Positions 32,379 to 44,121 of a stretch of DNA of 64,000 bases are shown piece by piece. The translations under genes were made by a program, and so were the position numbers. Origin of the DNA: Okapia johnstoni (taxonomy: Eukaryota; Chordata; Mammalia; Artiodactyla; Giraffidae); NCBI GenBank assembly GCA_024291935.2, contig CM044308.1:116648501-116712500 (forward strand). The letters are read 5' to 3'. The first letter of the stretch is position 1; every line of letters begins with the position of its first letter. The notes under the pieces are model-generated. The model saw only the letters and a list, made by a program, of their open reading frames with translations, was not told the DNA's origin and searched no databases.

Positions 32379-32730
32379 TGTCGGCCTAAAGAAAAAGACA
32401 CAGTGTATGAGCTGTGACTTCAGGTTTCATTCAGGGACTGACTGAGGACTGTAGCCTGGGAGACAGCCTCTCAGTCGCTCTGCAAAGTTGCTCTAAAGAA
32501 GTAGGGGGGAAGCCAGGGTATGTATGATTATTGGCTGAGCGTTATGAGCAGTCAAGCAGACATCTTGGTGAAAGATTACCACTAGTCACAGAGAACAGAT
32601 ATCTCTGGTGAATGGTGTTAGTGCTGTTCTGTGTATGGGAAGAGGTGAGAATCCAGGTTCATTCAAATTCTTCCTGAGATAAACATCTAGCTAACAGAGG
32701 GGTCTGTTTCTCTGAGGCACAGTGTCTCAT
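32379..32730 (-). mobile_element. Candidate solo LTR of an endogenous retrovirus
   Basis: On the minus strand it runs from TGAGACACTG to a GGCCGACA end. It carries a degenerate polyadenylation motif (AATGAAACC) and the gctgtctcccaggctacagt region seen in ruminant ERV LTRs. I saw no retroviral coding sequence on either side. The right boundary is uncertain and no clear flanking duplication was found. Confidence 0.45.
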
Positions 32731-32769
32731 CTTGTTGTGGTCTTTTCTTGTTCCTTCTTATTTTTACTT

Positions 32770-32940
32770 TATTTTTTTTAAACATATATTTTATCTATTT
32801 AGGCTATTTTATTTATTTATTTAGGCTGAGCCAGCTGTAAGTTGTGGCATGTGGGATCTAGTGCCCTAGTCAGGGATCGAACCTGTGCCCCCTGCATTAT
32901 GAGCACAGAGTCTTATCCACTGGGCCACCAGGGAAGTCCC
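32770..32940 (-). mobile_element. CHR-type SINE, reverse
   Basis: tttatttatttaggctgagc to gggccaccagggaagtcccc. Confidence 0.85.
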
Positions 32941-33179
32941 CCTTTTTCCTTTTTAGATTATTAAAGTATGGTAACACATTTACAGGAGGTTTGGAAAATA
33001 CAGAGCAAGGTTCCACTATATATTACAGTTTCTTGCTTTATTTTTATCTTTAAATTATGAAAATATGATATGCATTTACAGCAGACTTGAAAAATACAGA
33101 ACAAGGTTCATATAGCTCTACTCTATATTACAATTATTTTTTAAGTAGATAAATTAAGATTTTTTTTAAGTTGGAGCTT
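32941..33179. repeat. Imperfect duplicated AT-rich segment
   Basis: Two related stretches (cagagcaaggttccactata at about 33001 and cagaacaaggttcatatagc at about 33097, each after a tttacagcagg-like tract) lie about 95 bases apart. Confidence 0.5.
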
Positions 33180-33700
33180 CAATGTCAAACTCTCAAAAAT
33201 TAATAGAATGAAAAGATAGAAAGGTAGAAGGATATGATAGACCTGAGAAACACTATGAACCAATTCACATAGTTAAGATTTATACAATTTTCACACAATA
33301 GTGGAGTACAAATTCTATTCAAGTTCCTGTAGTATATAAGCCAGGAGACACTGGAACATATACAGGGACATAAAACGAGGTGCAAAAATTTCATGGTCTG
33401 AAGGTACAGAAATCATAGAGTCTGTCTTCTTATCACTGTGGAATTATGTTAGAAATCAATATCAAAAGATATTTGAAAATAACCCACATGTTTTCAAGTG
33501 CAGTGTGATGTTTACCAAGAGAGATCTTTGACTGAGCCTTTGAAAGCCTCAATAAAGTTAAAAGACTGAAGAAATACAGAGGGTGATTGCAGAGAAGAAA
33601 GCACTTAAATAAGAAATTAATATCAAAATGGAAAATTAACATCAAAGATACTTAAAAATCCCCATGTACTTTGAAATTAAATGTCCACTTTTAAATGATG
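33180..33700 (+). mobile_element. Old L1 ORF2 relic
   Basis: Contains decayed L1 coding sequence such as ggaattatgttagaaatcaa and ccccatgtactttgaaatta. All frames are broken. Confidence 0.6.
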
Positions 33701-33939
33701 GTTGTGTCTAAGAAGACATGATGAGGAAAATGAGAAAATGTCTGTACATCCTGTTGTGGGCTTCATTTCCCCTCAGAATGTGCCGTCAGGCAGCTTCTAC
33801 AGCAGGTTATGACCTAGTCTTTGTAGAGCCGGGGGATGAGCAATGCACTTGTTTATCTGTGTTTCCACCTGCTTCCCGGCAGTGGTGCTGGGAAGCCCAG
33901 GTTGCACCCGCCTCCCTCCAGCCCGAACCAAGACTCTCT

Positions 33940-34056
33940 TTCTTTTCTTGGCCACACCTAGTGGTTTGCAGGATCTTAGCTCCCTGATCAGAGGTCAAAC
34001 CCGGGGCCCTTGCAATGAAAGCCCAGAATCCTAACCACCGTGCCAGCAGGGAATTC
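33940..34056 (-). mobile_element. CHR-type SINE, reverse
   Basis: ttggccacacctagtggttt to gtgccagcagggaattcc. Confidence 0.82.
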
Positions 34057-34104
34057 CACCCCCACCTTTATTATTTTTCTAAATGAGTGTTTCATTATCT
34101 TCCC

Positions 34105-34470
34105 TTTTTTGTTTAAAAAAAATTGAGGTGCGGTTGATTTACAATGTTGTGTTAATTTCTGCTGAACAGCAAAGTGACTCTGTTATAACACATGCGTACA
34201 TTTAAAAAATATCCTTTTCCTTTAAGGTTCATTCCAGGAGATTGGATACAATTCCCTGTGCTATACAGTAGGACCTTGTTGTTTATCCATTCTATTCTTT
34301 TTGGCTGTGCTGCAGGGCATGTGGGATCTTAGTTCCCTGACTGGGGACTGAACACTCGCTTCCTGCAGTGGAAGTCTTAACCACTGGACCACCAGGGAAG
34401 TCCCTGTTTATCTATTCTAAAGGTAATAGTTTGCACCTACTAACCCCAGACTCTCAGCAGAACTCTCTTT
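34105..34470 (-). mobile_element. L1 3' UTR, reverse, split by a SINE
   Basis: Segments 34105-34294 and 34405-34470 (cggttgatttacaatgttgt, ccttgttgtttatccattct) interrupted by a CHR SINE. Confidence 0.85.
34295..34404 (-). mobile_element. CHR-type SINE with target-site duplication
   Basis: Flanked by tgtttatccattcta at 34280-34294 and tgtttatctattcta at 34405-34419, 14 of 15 bases identical. Confidence 0.9.
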
Positions 34471-35088
34471 TTTTGTCCTGGAAGAAATCCACTCTCTTTA
34501 ATAATTCTGGTGAAGACATGAAGGAAATGGACTTTGAATCTTCTTTTATTCTTTGTGCAGAGGGGGTAGGCTTATAGAACACAAGCCAGAGACCCCCAGT
34601 TTTGCTCTCTGCCCTGCATCAACTCTCCCCTGCGAGGGCTGCAGGAGCTGCGTGGTGCACACTAGTGCTTGACTCAGGGAAGGCAAGAGGGGATACAAAT
34701 AAGAAAATATCCCTAAATATCCTAACAGGGAATAAAATGTGGCAGTTTGTCTTCCAACAGTGCTCCCTTCCCCACTGTTAACTCCTAGAGCGATGTGTCC
34801 TGCATTTGCATGTGAGTAGATTTGGTAGCCTAGGTCATGCCCCTCTACAGCCAGGGGCATTTCTCCATCTCCTCCCCATTCCCCATTTCCCATTTAAAAA
34901 TGCCATGTCGGTTACAGTAGAGAATATGCTACGGAAGCATTAGAGTAGAGCCAGACAATCATGTCTGGTAATGTCAGTATTCCCTCTGCAATCCTAGCTG
35001 CCCTTTGCCTGGTAGATGTGCAGTTCCCAAGAGCACAGTACAGAACTGCTATCTCTGCTTTCCCGTTCCCCCAGCTCCTTATTAAAAA
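34471..35088. other. Unique intergenic DNA
   Basis: No named repeat or exon. A 115-codon minus-strand frame (34546-34893) is unrecognised. Confidence 0.4.
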
Positions 35089-35099
35089 AATTATTGAGG

Positions 35100-35425
35100 G
35101 GCTTCCCTGGTGGCTCAGTGGTGGGCAATCTGCCTGCAAATACAGGAGACACAGGTTTGATCCCTGGTTCGGGAAGATCTCACACGCTGCAGAGTGGCTA
35201 AGCCTGTGTACCACAACTCCTGAGCCTGTGCTCCAGAGCCTGGGAAACCACAGCTACTGAAGTCCATGCGTTCTAGAGCCTGTGCTCCGAAACAAGAGAG
35301 GCCACTGCAATGAGAAGCCCGCGCACGGCAACTAGAGAGAGGCCCCTGCGCATCACAGCTAGAGAAAAGTCTGAGCAGTGACAAAGACCCAGCACAGCCA
35401 AAAACTAAAATAAAAAAGTAAAAGG
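35100..35425 (+). mobile_element. Long CHR-type SINE with target-site duplication
   Basis: Flanked by aattattgagg at 35089-35099 and 35426-35436. Full-length long form. Confidence 0.93.
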
Positions 35426-35577
35426 AATTATTGAGGTGTGGCTTGCATAGAGCTGTGTGTAAATCTTACAGCTTGATGAATTTTGGCACATGAATATACT
35501 CGTGTAGTCATCACCCAGACCCAGATAAAGAACATTTTCGGCTCCTCGGAAGTTTCTCTCTTGTTCTCTCTCTCTCT

Positions 35578-35692
35578 CTTTTCGCCATGCCACAGGGCTT
35601 GTGCAATCTAAATTCCTCGAACAGGGATCGAACCCTGGCCACCGGTAGTAGAAGTGCAGATTCCTAACCACTGGATCACCAGGGATTTCCCT
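35578..35692 (-). mobile_element. CHR-type SINE, reverse
   Basis: tttcgccatgccacagggct to ggatcaccagggatttccc. Confidence 0.82.
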
Positions 35693-35821
35693 CCCTCACA
35701 TTTTTTTTTTTGCAGTGAATCCCCTAAAAGTAATCACTATTTGATATCTATGACTGTTTATTTTTTTTTAAAGATTTTTTGGAAGTGGATCATTTTTAAA
35801 AAGTCTTTGTTGAATTTGTTA

Positions 35822-35951
35822 CAACATTGTTTCTGTTTTGGTTTTCTGGCCTCAAGACATGTGGGATCTTATGTCCCCCTACCAGGGATCAACCTATGCC
35901 CCCTGCATTGGAAGGTGAAGTCTTAACCACTGAATCATCGGGGAAGTCCCT
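35822..35951 (-). mobile_element. CHR-type SINE, reverse
   Basis: gacatgtgggatcttatgtc to gaatcatcggggaagtccc. Confidence 0.85.
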
Positions 35952-38284
35952 CTATGATTGTTTTGACTGTTCTTGAATTTCACATAAATGGGCAAAAGTA
36001 TTTACCCTCATGAGTCTGACTGTTCTGCTCCAAATCACATCTGTGAAATCCACTCATACTGCATCTGTCAGTGGTTTGCAGGGTGGTGTGTCCCATTGCA
36101 TGGATGCACCACAATGACTAAGGCTGCACACAAGCTTCTCTGAAGTCAGGTTTCCCCCCAACCTCTGGTCTGAAGGAAGAATTGTATGACAAACTGCTCT
36201 CCACTTGTTCACTGTGTGGTCTGCCCTCTACTCTTCTGCCACTCTTGGAGTGGAATGGGCAGCGTTTCCAGATTCTCCAGCTGTCTCTACTTTATGCCTT
36301 CCTCCTTCTGAGGAGGCACTGGCCCTGCCTTCTTTCTTGAGCCAGGAGAGCAACTGGTTTGCTAAGGAGAAGATCCAGTAAGACAATAGCTGCTGCTGAA
36401 CCTGTGTGGGACTCCCGATTGGGGAGAGCAGCTGGAGAGGGAGAAAACGGGCCAAAGGAATAGAAGGAAATCTTGGGGATGGGGTCTGGACTTCCACAAG
36501 GCTGTGGCATTCAGGTTGCACCAAGTTTAATCAGGTCTCCCAGGGGCAGAGAACCTCGAACTGGAGTCTTGGTTTCATACAAGGATGCCCAAGATCAGAT
36601 GTCATCTTGATTCCTAGCTGAGTGCAAAGAAGAGCAAGCTGGACTGATTCAGTTAAAAAATAGATAAATAAACTAATTTAAATAATAAAAAAAAAGAAAG
36701 GACTTGGAAAAGGCTGGCTAGACTGAGCTGGGGAAGCAGGCTGTGGCTGCTGGATGGGAGGACAGACCTTCACCTGGGAGGTCCCTGTCCCCAGGAGGCC
36801 TTAGCTAAAGGCTAGGATGGCCTTCTGGGGGCATCAGAGAGCTTCTGAGCAGACGACTATTTCTGGACCCCACTGAGAAGTAGGGCACATCCCACTGATA
36901 CCCCACAGGCAACACTGCGGAGGGAGCAGTTTGTCTGCAGAGGACAGGATGAGAGCTGGACTGTGGCAGATACGGGCCAGAAGGCCCCTTGAAGGCTTTC
37001 TGTTTCCAGGAACCCTCATTTAAGTGTCCACTTCAAGCCTGGCCTCTTCAGGAAATTCCCATATTCCATAATACTCTCACTCCTTTTTTCCAAAACTTTC
37101 CATCTCTCAGGATGGTGGGAATGGACAGCACCGGCTGGTGTGTTAGTTTCCTAAAGGTGCCAGGCATGTAAAAGCAGTATTCCTGGCTCCTAAATTGAAG
37201 TGCCAATTAGGAGGATGACAGGCACATGACAAGCCGACATGACCCTGGTGAAGGACAAGGCTCCTCATCATGACTGCAAGTTCCTTGCCACCATCTCATC
37301 TTCTCCCAGGCAATCCCACTGCATCTCAGATTATACCATTGCAGTGTAATCTAGCTCACTACTTGCCAGAGCAATGCCTCGGCCTTGCCAACTCCTAAAC
37401 AACCTTTTCCCTTTCTAAGTTAACCCTCCAGTATTAGTTTTGGAGAAAGGGGTTTTTCCCACCTCTGTTTTTGTGTAATCTCCAAGTGCACCCACATCTC
37501 TGTCCTTTCAGTAATATGAGGGACCACATTCACTCTGTAGCTTGTCTGGTCTAATTTTTGGAGGTACTAATTTTTTGGCTTAAGTGGAAGAAATCTAGCT
37601 TAAATGAGCCTACTCACAAGGGAAACATAATGGTTCACAGAACTGGAAAGTGCAAGCAACTTCCAGCTTCAGGTCTGGCTTGATCCAGAGGCTCAAACAA
37701 TGTCATCAGGAGTTTCTTGCCCTCCACTTTTCATTTCTACTTTTTCTGCATATATAGAATAGTCAGGATAGTCAGAAATTATGCAGAAATACCTGGACAC
37801 AGCTTTCTTTGAGAGAGCCAAGACTCAACTTCAGTCATTAGCTGTGGAGATGTTGTGATGGATTAAAGCAGGGGACACAGCACACAAACTCAAATGTCCA
37901 TAGAGTCCAGGCAGTAATCTAGAAGGGTCAAATAGGCCAGCTGGAGAATGCAAGCCTCATGCAAAGAGGGGCGATCACTATGTGGGATGTTGACTCATGG
38001 CTACAAGATCTGTTCATTTTTTTGGGTAGACATAGTGTTAAGCTTTATTTCTGTATTTTACTGTCTTAGATCAAATAAAATGATATTTTCAAGTACATAA
38101 ATCAGCAGGAAAAAGTGTATAACCCGTTTTCTATGTAATAATATATTTTGAATATAAATGTCAAAAATCATCCTAATGCTGATTTTATCCAAGAGATTGA
38201 TCTATTTTTTTGTATCACCCTGAGAATTAGGGACAAAAGAGGAAAAAATAAAAACAGTAAAACAAAATTTTAAATGGACGCGTT
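35952..38284. other. 2.3 kb repeat-poor intergenic stretch
   Basis: The longest interval here without a recognisable young retroelement. Open frames reach 98 codons on the minus strand (36228-36524). I recognise no exon; LYZL6 or RDM1 exons were looked for and not found. Some of it is probably old unassigned repeat. Confidence 0.4.
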
Positions 38285-38965
38285 TAAAAATTATTTAAAA
38301 CATTTTTAATTGGAGGATAACTGCTTTAGAATGTTGTGCTGGTTTTTGCCATACAACAGTGTGAATCAGTCACAAATATACACATGTCCCTTCTCTCTTG
38401 AACCTCCACACATCTCACCCCATCCCAACCTTCTAGGTTGTCACAGAGCTCTGTGTTGAGCTCCCTGTTTTATATAGAAACTTCCCATTAGCTATGTTTC
38501 ACCTACAGTAATGTATATGCTTCAGTGCTACTCTCTCACCTTGTCCCACCCTCCCCTTCCCTGGCTATGTCAACAAGTCTTTTCTGTGTGTGCGTTTTAT
38601 TCATGCAAATAGGTTCATCAGTACCATTTTTCTAGATTCCACAATATACGATATTTGTTTTTCTCCTTCTAACTTGGGCTTCCCTGGTGGCTCAGCTGGT
38701 AAAGAATCCGCCTGCAATGTGGGAGACCTGAATTCAACCCCTGGGTTGGGAAGATCCCCTGGAGAACGGAAAGGCTACCCACTCCAGTATTCTGGCCTGG
38801 AGAATTCCATGGACTGTATAGTCCGTGGGTTTGCAAAGAGTCGGACACGACTGAACAACTTTCACACATTCTAACTTACTTCACTTTGTATAATAGGCTC
38901 TAGATTCATTCACTTCAGCTCAACTGACTCACATTTGTTCCTCTCTATGGCTGAGTAATATAAAA
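38285..38965 (-). mobile_element. L1 3' UTR, reverse, split by a SINE
   Basis: Segments 38285-38675 and 38878-38965 (aattggaggataactgcttt, gagctccctgttttatatag, ctctctatggctgagtaata). Confidence 0.85.
38676..38868 (+). mobile_element. Bov-tA SINE with target-site duplication
   Basis: Flanked by ttctaactt at 38667-38675 and 38869-38877. Lies inside the reverse L1. Confidence 0.92.
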
Positions 38966-39194
38966 CAGAAGCGTTTTAATGGCCAATGCAGAGCATCTTT
39001 AAAAAAACAAAAGCAAGGGCTCTCCGCTAAATGTAAATCATCTTCCCATCAAAACAACCACCACCACGATAACAACAAAACCAGACTGTGAGCTTTCCTG
39101 CAGAGGATTGTGACTAGGACCTTAGTTCAGTTCTTGAAGTTTCAGCTATGAGCAGCTTTTAGTTTTTCTCGAGTAAGTTCTGTCCAGGTGTGTG
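38966..39194. other. Unassigned AT-rich DNA
   Basis: No named repeat or exon. Confidence 0.35.
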
Positions 39195-39199
39195 CACAC

Positions 39200-39315
39200 T
39201 AAGGCTCTTCAGTTGTGTCCGAGTCTTTGTGACCCCTCGGACTGTAGCCCACCAGACTCCTTTGTCCATGGGGATTTTCCAGGCAAGAATACTGGAGTGG
39301 GTTGCCATGCCCTCA
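39200..39315 (-). mobile_element. Bov-A SINE fragment, reverse
   Basis: cttcagttgtgtccgagtct to actggagtgggttgccatgc. The tRNA-like head is missing. Confidence 0.85.
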
Positions 39316-40121
39316 GGGCTGAAAACTGTGGGCTAAAGTTGTATAAAGAATTTGGGATTCCCTTTCACTGACTTTTTTTTCTTTCTGGGGTTCTCCTCAC
39401 TCTCCAGTGGTCACTTTTGCCTCAGGCTCCTTCCTCTGGTTCATCTGACCAGAAAGACCAGAGACTCTCTCACCAGAGTTTTAGCCAGCCCTGTGGCGTC
39501 CCCCGCAGCAACTGCAGCGGACCTCAAGTCAAAGCCACAAAAATTAGGAACTGCATGCCTGTTAGTTGCTACCACTTTCAATATCCCTCAAAAATCCCTC
39601 AAAATCTACCTTCTCTCATGCTCACAACTGTATTAAAAAAAAAAAAAGATTTTCTGAGTTTGTAGCATCTATCTGCAGATGGGTCAGTTTGTTGGGTGTG
39701 TCAGATACTCAGTTCTCCAGGCTGAAAGTAGAACATTCTCTAGGGAGACAAGTATATGTTAAACTGTTCTTCTGTGGAGGGGTGGGGGGTGAGGTCCTAT
39801 CAAACAGTACAGCCTTGTCTTCTGCCCCTCTTACCATTACCTTTGCTCTGATTTATTCTTCTTATAGAACTTATCAACGCTTGATGTTGTGTGTATTTGT
39901 GTACAGTCTCTCTTTCTTCCCACTAAAATGCAAGTTCTCTGAGAGCAATATCTTTTATCTGTTCTGCCTCAATGTGAACTGGAAGCCTCAGCTCCCTGTA
40001 AAAGGGGAGAAATCTGAAAGAGGTGGGCACCATGAGGGGCCTCTAAGCAGTGGGTCTAACGCACAGGTGGGTCTTCCTGGACACAACCACGTGTGATAGC
40101 CCTTTAAGAATACACAGAGGC
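39316..40121. other. Unique intergenic DNA
   Basis: A plus-strand frame of 176 codons (39566-40096) crosses it but begins in a poly-A tract and matches nothing I know. Confidence 0.4.
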
Positions 40122-40715
40122 TTGTTGTAGTTCAGTCACTAAGTCGTGTCCAACTCTTTGCGACCCCATGAACTACAGCACTCCAGGCTTCTCTGTCCTT
40201 TACCATCTTCCAGAGTTTGCTCAAACTCATGCCCATCGAGCTGGTAATGCCACCCATCCATCTCATCCTGTGCTGCCCCCTTCTCTTTCCCTCAATCTTT
40301 CCCAGCATCAGGGTCTTTTCCAATGTGTCGGTTCTTTGCATCAGGTGGCCTAAGTATTGAAGCTTCAGCTTCAGCATCAGTTCTTCCAATGAATATTCAG
40401 AGTTGATTTCCTTTAGTATTGAGTGGTTTGATCTTCTTGCAGTCCAAGGGACTCTCAAGAGTCTTCTCCAACACCACAATTCAAAAGTATTAGTTCAGTC
40501 TTCTTGATGGTCCAACTTTTTATATCCATACATGACTACTGGAAAAGCCATAGCTTTGATGATACTGACCTTTGCCGATACAGTGATGTCTCTGCTTTTT
40601 AATACGCTGTCTAGGTTTGTCATGGCTTTTTTTCCCAAGGAGCAAGTGTCTTTTATTTCGTGGCTGCAGTCACTGTTCAGAGTGATTTTGGAGCCCAAGA
40701 AAATAAAATGTCAAA
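40122..40715 (-). mobile_element. BovB 3' end, reverse
   Basis: Longest BovB copy after the one at the left edge. Minus-strand frames encode [20 protein letters not shown] and [18 protein letters not shown], then CSHEIKDTCSLGKKAMTNLD in another frame. The frame change marks it as dead. Confidence 0.92.
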
Positions 40716-41529
40716 GCAGCTAGTCACTGTGGTTTTTAACCACTGGGTGGCACTGCCCTCCAATTTTCCTAAGATCAAGTCAGCCTAGAATCCCTTTTCA
40801 GTGGCTGCAAACCCTTAACCTCTGGGATCCTTATTTAAAATACCATCTCCATGGTGACACATCCTTGCCCTGACCCCCTGACTGGCAGTCAGAAAAGATC
40901 TCTCACACTGACTTCTGAACTCGAGCTGTACTCCTTCCCCTCACCTTGCCCCCCTCCTTAGTGTGAATTTCATGAATAGACATTTAGTAAACACCTCCAA
41001 CCCCTCCCCTGGCACAGGGGGTGGGTGGGGGGTTGGCGGTGGGAGCAGAGTAAATTAGAAGTGGTGGTTCCTGCCCTCTAGGCTGCCCTTTCAACTGGGT
41101 TCAAGGACCTTCACTGAATGTAAAGGATGAGTCTCTCTCCTTGGCATCACTCTTGGGAAAGTTGACTAAATAGCTACTCAAGCGGCTCGCGTTCTGTGGT
41201 TCAGACGAGAAACCCACATCGTAGGGTCTGGAGTGGAAGGCTCCTTTCTGGGAAGAATGCCCGCAGAAGAGGAAGCTCTGAGTGTGTGTTTAGGGCGAAC
41301 TTAACAGGACCCATGCAATTTCTCAATCCTACTGTTCACAGTCTGGGTGTTTTCCACCCACCAGCTTCTCCTCCTCTGTCATAATCGGAATGTAGGAACT
41401 GAGGGCTGTCCTCTCGCCCCACCAGGGAGAACCTGCTGGCCTTGTGCCTTCTCGCTCAGGGAGGGGAGCTCACAAGCGCTGAATCCCAGCTGTGAGCAGG
41501 CCTAGCGTTGCGTCCTCTTAACATGTTAC
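40716..41529. other. Unique intergenic DNA
   Basis: No exon or named repeat recognised. Confidence 0.4.
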
Positions 41530-41640
41530 CTGGTGTGATTCTCCTAGTAACCTGTGATCACTGGTGTATCAGGCTTCATTTCACAACAAAGAAAAGGTGC
41601 ATCTCCGAGAGGTTGAATGCGTCACACATCAACACGCAAA
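41530..41640 (-). repeat. MIR relic
   Basis: Weak reverse MIR with gtgcatctccgagaggttga. Confidence 0.5.
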
Positions 41641-41855
41641 CCTGCTTTAAATGCTCACATCTTTAAAAATCCTCCCTTGAACCTTCTGGCTCCTGACCTA
41701 AGTTTGGCTTCCCTTCATAGAAAAGTTCTTAGTGGAGCTGCCTCTGTAGTGTTCTGGGCCCCACTTCCACAACCTCTGTTCTCCTCCTACCCCTCTGGTT
41801 GGGCTTCTATCACTATTTTCCACTGAGACTTATTGACTCATAGATGACCTTCAAA

Positions 41856-42074
41856 AGGAAAAAAGTGGAAGTGTTAGTCACTCAGTTGCTTCGGACTCTG
41901 CGACACCCTGGACTATAGCCCGCCAGCCTCCTCTGTTCATGGAATCCTCCAGGCAAGAATACTGGAGTGGGTAGCCATCCCCATCTCCAAGGGGATCTTC
42001 CCCACCCAGGGATCAAACCCAGGTCTCCTGCATTGCGGGCAGATTCTTTACCCTCTGAGCCACCAGGGAAGTCC
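41856..42074 (-). mobile_element. Bov-tA SINE with target-site duplication
   Basis: Flanked by atgaccttcaaa at 41844-41855 and 42075-42086. Confidence 0.93.
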
Positions 42075-42117
42075 ATGACCTTCAAAGGTCAACTCCAAAG
42101 ACCTTTTCTCTATTCTT

Positions 42118-42256
42118 CTTTTTAAAAAAATATTTATTGGGCTGTACCGGGTCTTAGTTGCAGTCTGAAGGACCCAGTTCCCTGACCAGGGATCGAACCC
42201 AGGCTGCCTGCGTTGGGAGTGTGGAGTCTTAGCTCCTGGACCACCAGGGATGTCCC
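42118..42256 (-). mobile_element. CHR-type SINE, reverse
   Basis: atatttattgggctgtaccg to ggaccaccagggatgtccc. Confidence 0.85.
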
Positions 42257-42269
42257 TCTCTGCTCTTTA

Positions 42270-43335
42270 TCTCTTGGCGGCACTGAGCACATTTGATAAC
42301 TTTCTCTTGATTAAATGATTTTCTTGGCTTATAAGTTACCACAGCCTCTGGGTTTTACTGCCATCTCCCAGGCCACTGTTCCAGTCCACTTATGTGTCAC
42401 TCCTGCTCTGTTCTCTAAATGTTTGAACGCCCCCGAGCCCATTACCTGTTGCACACTCTCCCCAGCTGACTCTGTCTGGCCCTATGGTTTTATATACTCC
42501 AGCTTGACCAATCCCTGGCTTTCCAGACTCCCACAGCCAACTTCCTTCTCAACACGGCCTCAAGGACACCTAACTAGCACCTCAAAATAAACACGGGCCA
42601 AACAGAACTCTTGATCCCCCACCTCAATTTACTCTTTCCCAGACGTCCCAGTTTCTATAAATTGCACCAACAGCTCAAGCCCATCTTTCTCAGTATGTCT
42701 TTTCAATTCTGTCCCCCGAGATGTCCCTAATCTCCTCAGCCACCACCACCTCCTCCCTGGTCCAAGTCACTGTCCCATGTAGGTGAGACTGCTGCAGGGG
42801 TCTCCCTCGCCCCCGAGGAATCCCTGTCTATGCAGGTGATTCTTCAAAGGTCAGTCAGATGCTCTCCCTCAGCTGCATAAAAATGTCCTGGATGGCTTTC
42901 CACCTCCCTTGAAATGAACTGCACACTCCTTGCCCTGGATTACAAAGCACTCTCTCCCTGTCTTTGACTTTCTCTCTGCTCATGCTGGTCTCCTCACCTC
43001 TGTGCTCCGGCCAGACTGTCCCCTGCCTAGGGTTTTGCCCTGGTTGTGCCCTCTGCCTGGAAAGTTTTATCTATTTGTGTTTTATTTAGGTCTTTGTTGC
43101 TACACATGGGCTCTCTCTTGTTATAGGGAGCCAGGGCTACACTTCGTTGCTTTTGAGCACAGCTTAGTTGCCCTGAGGCATGTGGGATCTTCCCGGACCA
43201 GGGATCGAACCCGTGTCCCCTGCATTGGCAGGTGGATTGTTAACCGCTGGACTACTGCGGAAGTCCTGCCTGGGAAGTTTTGTTCCCCTGGTCCCGGCGT
43301 GGCTGATTCCCACCGGCCATTTAACTCTCAAGGGG
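42270..43335 (-). repeat. L2-like LINE relic, split by a SINE
   Basis: Pyrimidine-rich diverged sequence with tcctcacctctgtgctccgg and gttgtgccctctgcctggaa, resembling an L2 3' region in reverse. Interrupted at 43069-43266. Confidence 0.5.
43069..43266 (-). mobile_element. CHR-type SINE with target-site duplication
   Basis: Flanked by tgcctggaaagtttt at 43054-43068 and tgcctgggaagtttt at 43267-43281. Confidence 0.9.
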
Positions 43336-43635
43336 CATGTCACCTCCTCGGTAATGCCCTTCCTCACCACCCCACCTAAAGTAGACATTGAGTCACATCC
43401 CTGATCTTGAGAGCTGCCTTGAAGTCTTTCCACTCCTCCGGTCCTCCAGTCTAGGGGCAATCAAAGCTTCCACAAGACTTCTGTGAATCCCTGATGACTT
43501 ACTTCACAGGTTTTGGCCTCTGGTCCAGGGACGCTGGCCCTGTGTCCCACCTGGCTTTCAAAGACCAAATGGTCCCTTTTCTTGGCTCACTCAGAGTGAC
43601 TTCATCCCTCCCCTTGAAATCTTACCCCAGTCTAT

Positions 43636-43720
43636 CCTTGCCTGAAGAATTTCATGGACAGAGGAGCCTGGCAGGCTCCATGAGGTCGCGAGGAGTCGGA
43701 CATGACTGAGTGGCTCACAC
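43636..43720 (+). mobile_element. Bov-A SINE 3' fragment
   Basis: ttgcctgaagaatttcatgg to ggacatgactgagtggctca, leading straight into a CA/CG repeat. Confidence 0.85.
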
Positions 43721-43764
43721 ACACGCGCGCGCGCGCACACACACACACACACGCATACACACAT
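43717..43764. repeat. (CA)n(CG)n(CA)n microsatellite
   Basis: Alternating purine-pyrimidine tract with a cgcgcgcgcg core, grown from the SINE tail. Confidence 0.95.
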
Positions 43765-43964
43765 CCATGTCCTGGGGGCATTTCTTGCCATCACTGGGGT
43801 TACAGACACATTTTCTAAACGATGATTTTTTTCCTGCAGGAGAAGGTTTCTCGTCCTAGCTAATAACAGAATAGCGACATTTTCATCACAGTTAAGAGAC
43901 AGAGTTGGGATCTGAACCTGAATTTGCCTGAGTGTGAAGACAATGCTTTTATCTTTTTAAATTT

Positions 43965-44121
43965 AGCTTTCCCCCCTGCATCTGTGGCCTGGAGAATCTA
44001 AAATTTTGCCCTGCGGACTTTTAGTCACAGCATGTGGGATCTAGTACCCCCACCAGGGGGTTGAACCTAGGCCCCCTGTATTGTGAGTGGAGAATTAGCT
44101 ACTGGACCACCTGGGAAGTCC
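43965..44121 (-). mobile_element. CHR-type SINE, reverse
   Basis: cagcatgtgggatctagtac to ggaccacctgggaagtccc. Confidence 0.82.

Noticed and set aside
39566..40096. 176-codon plus-strand frame
   Set aside because: Starts by a poly-A tract and shows no family similarity.
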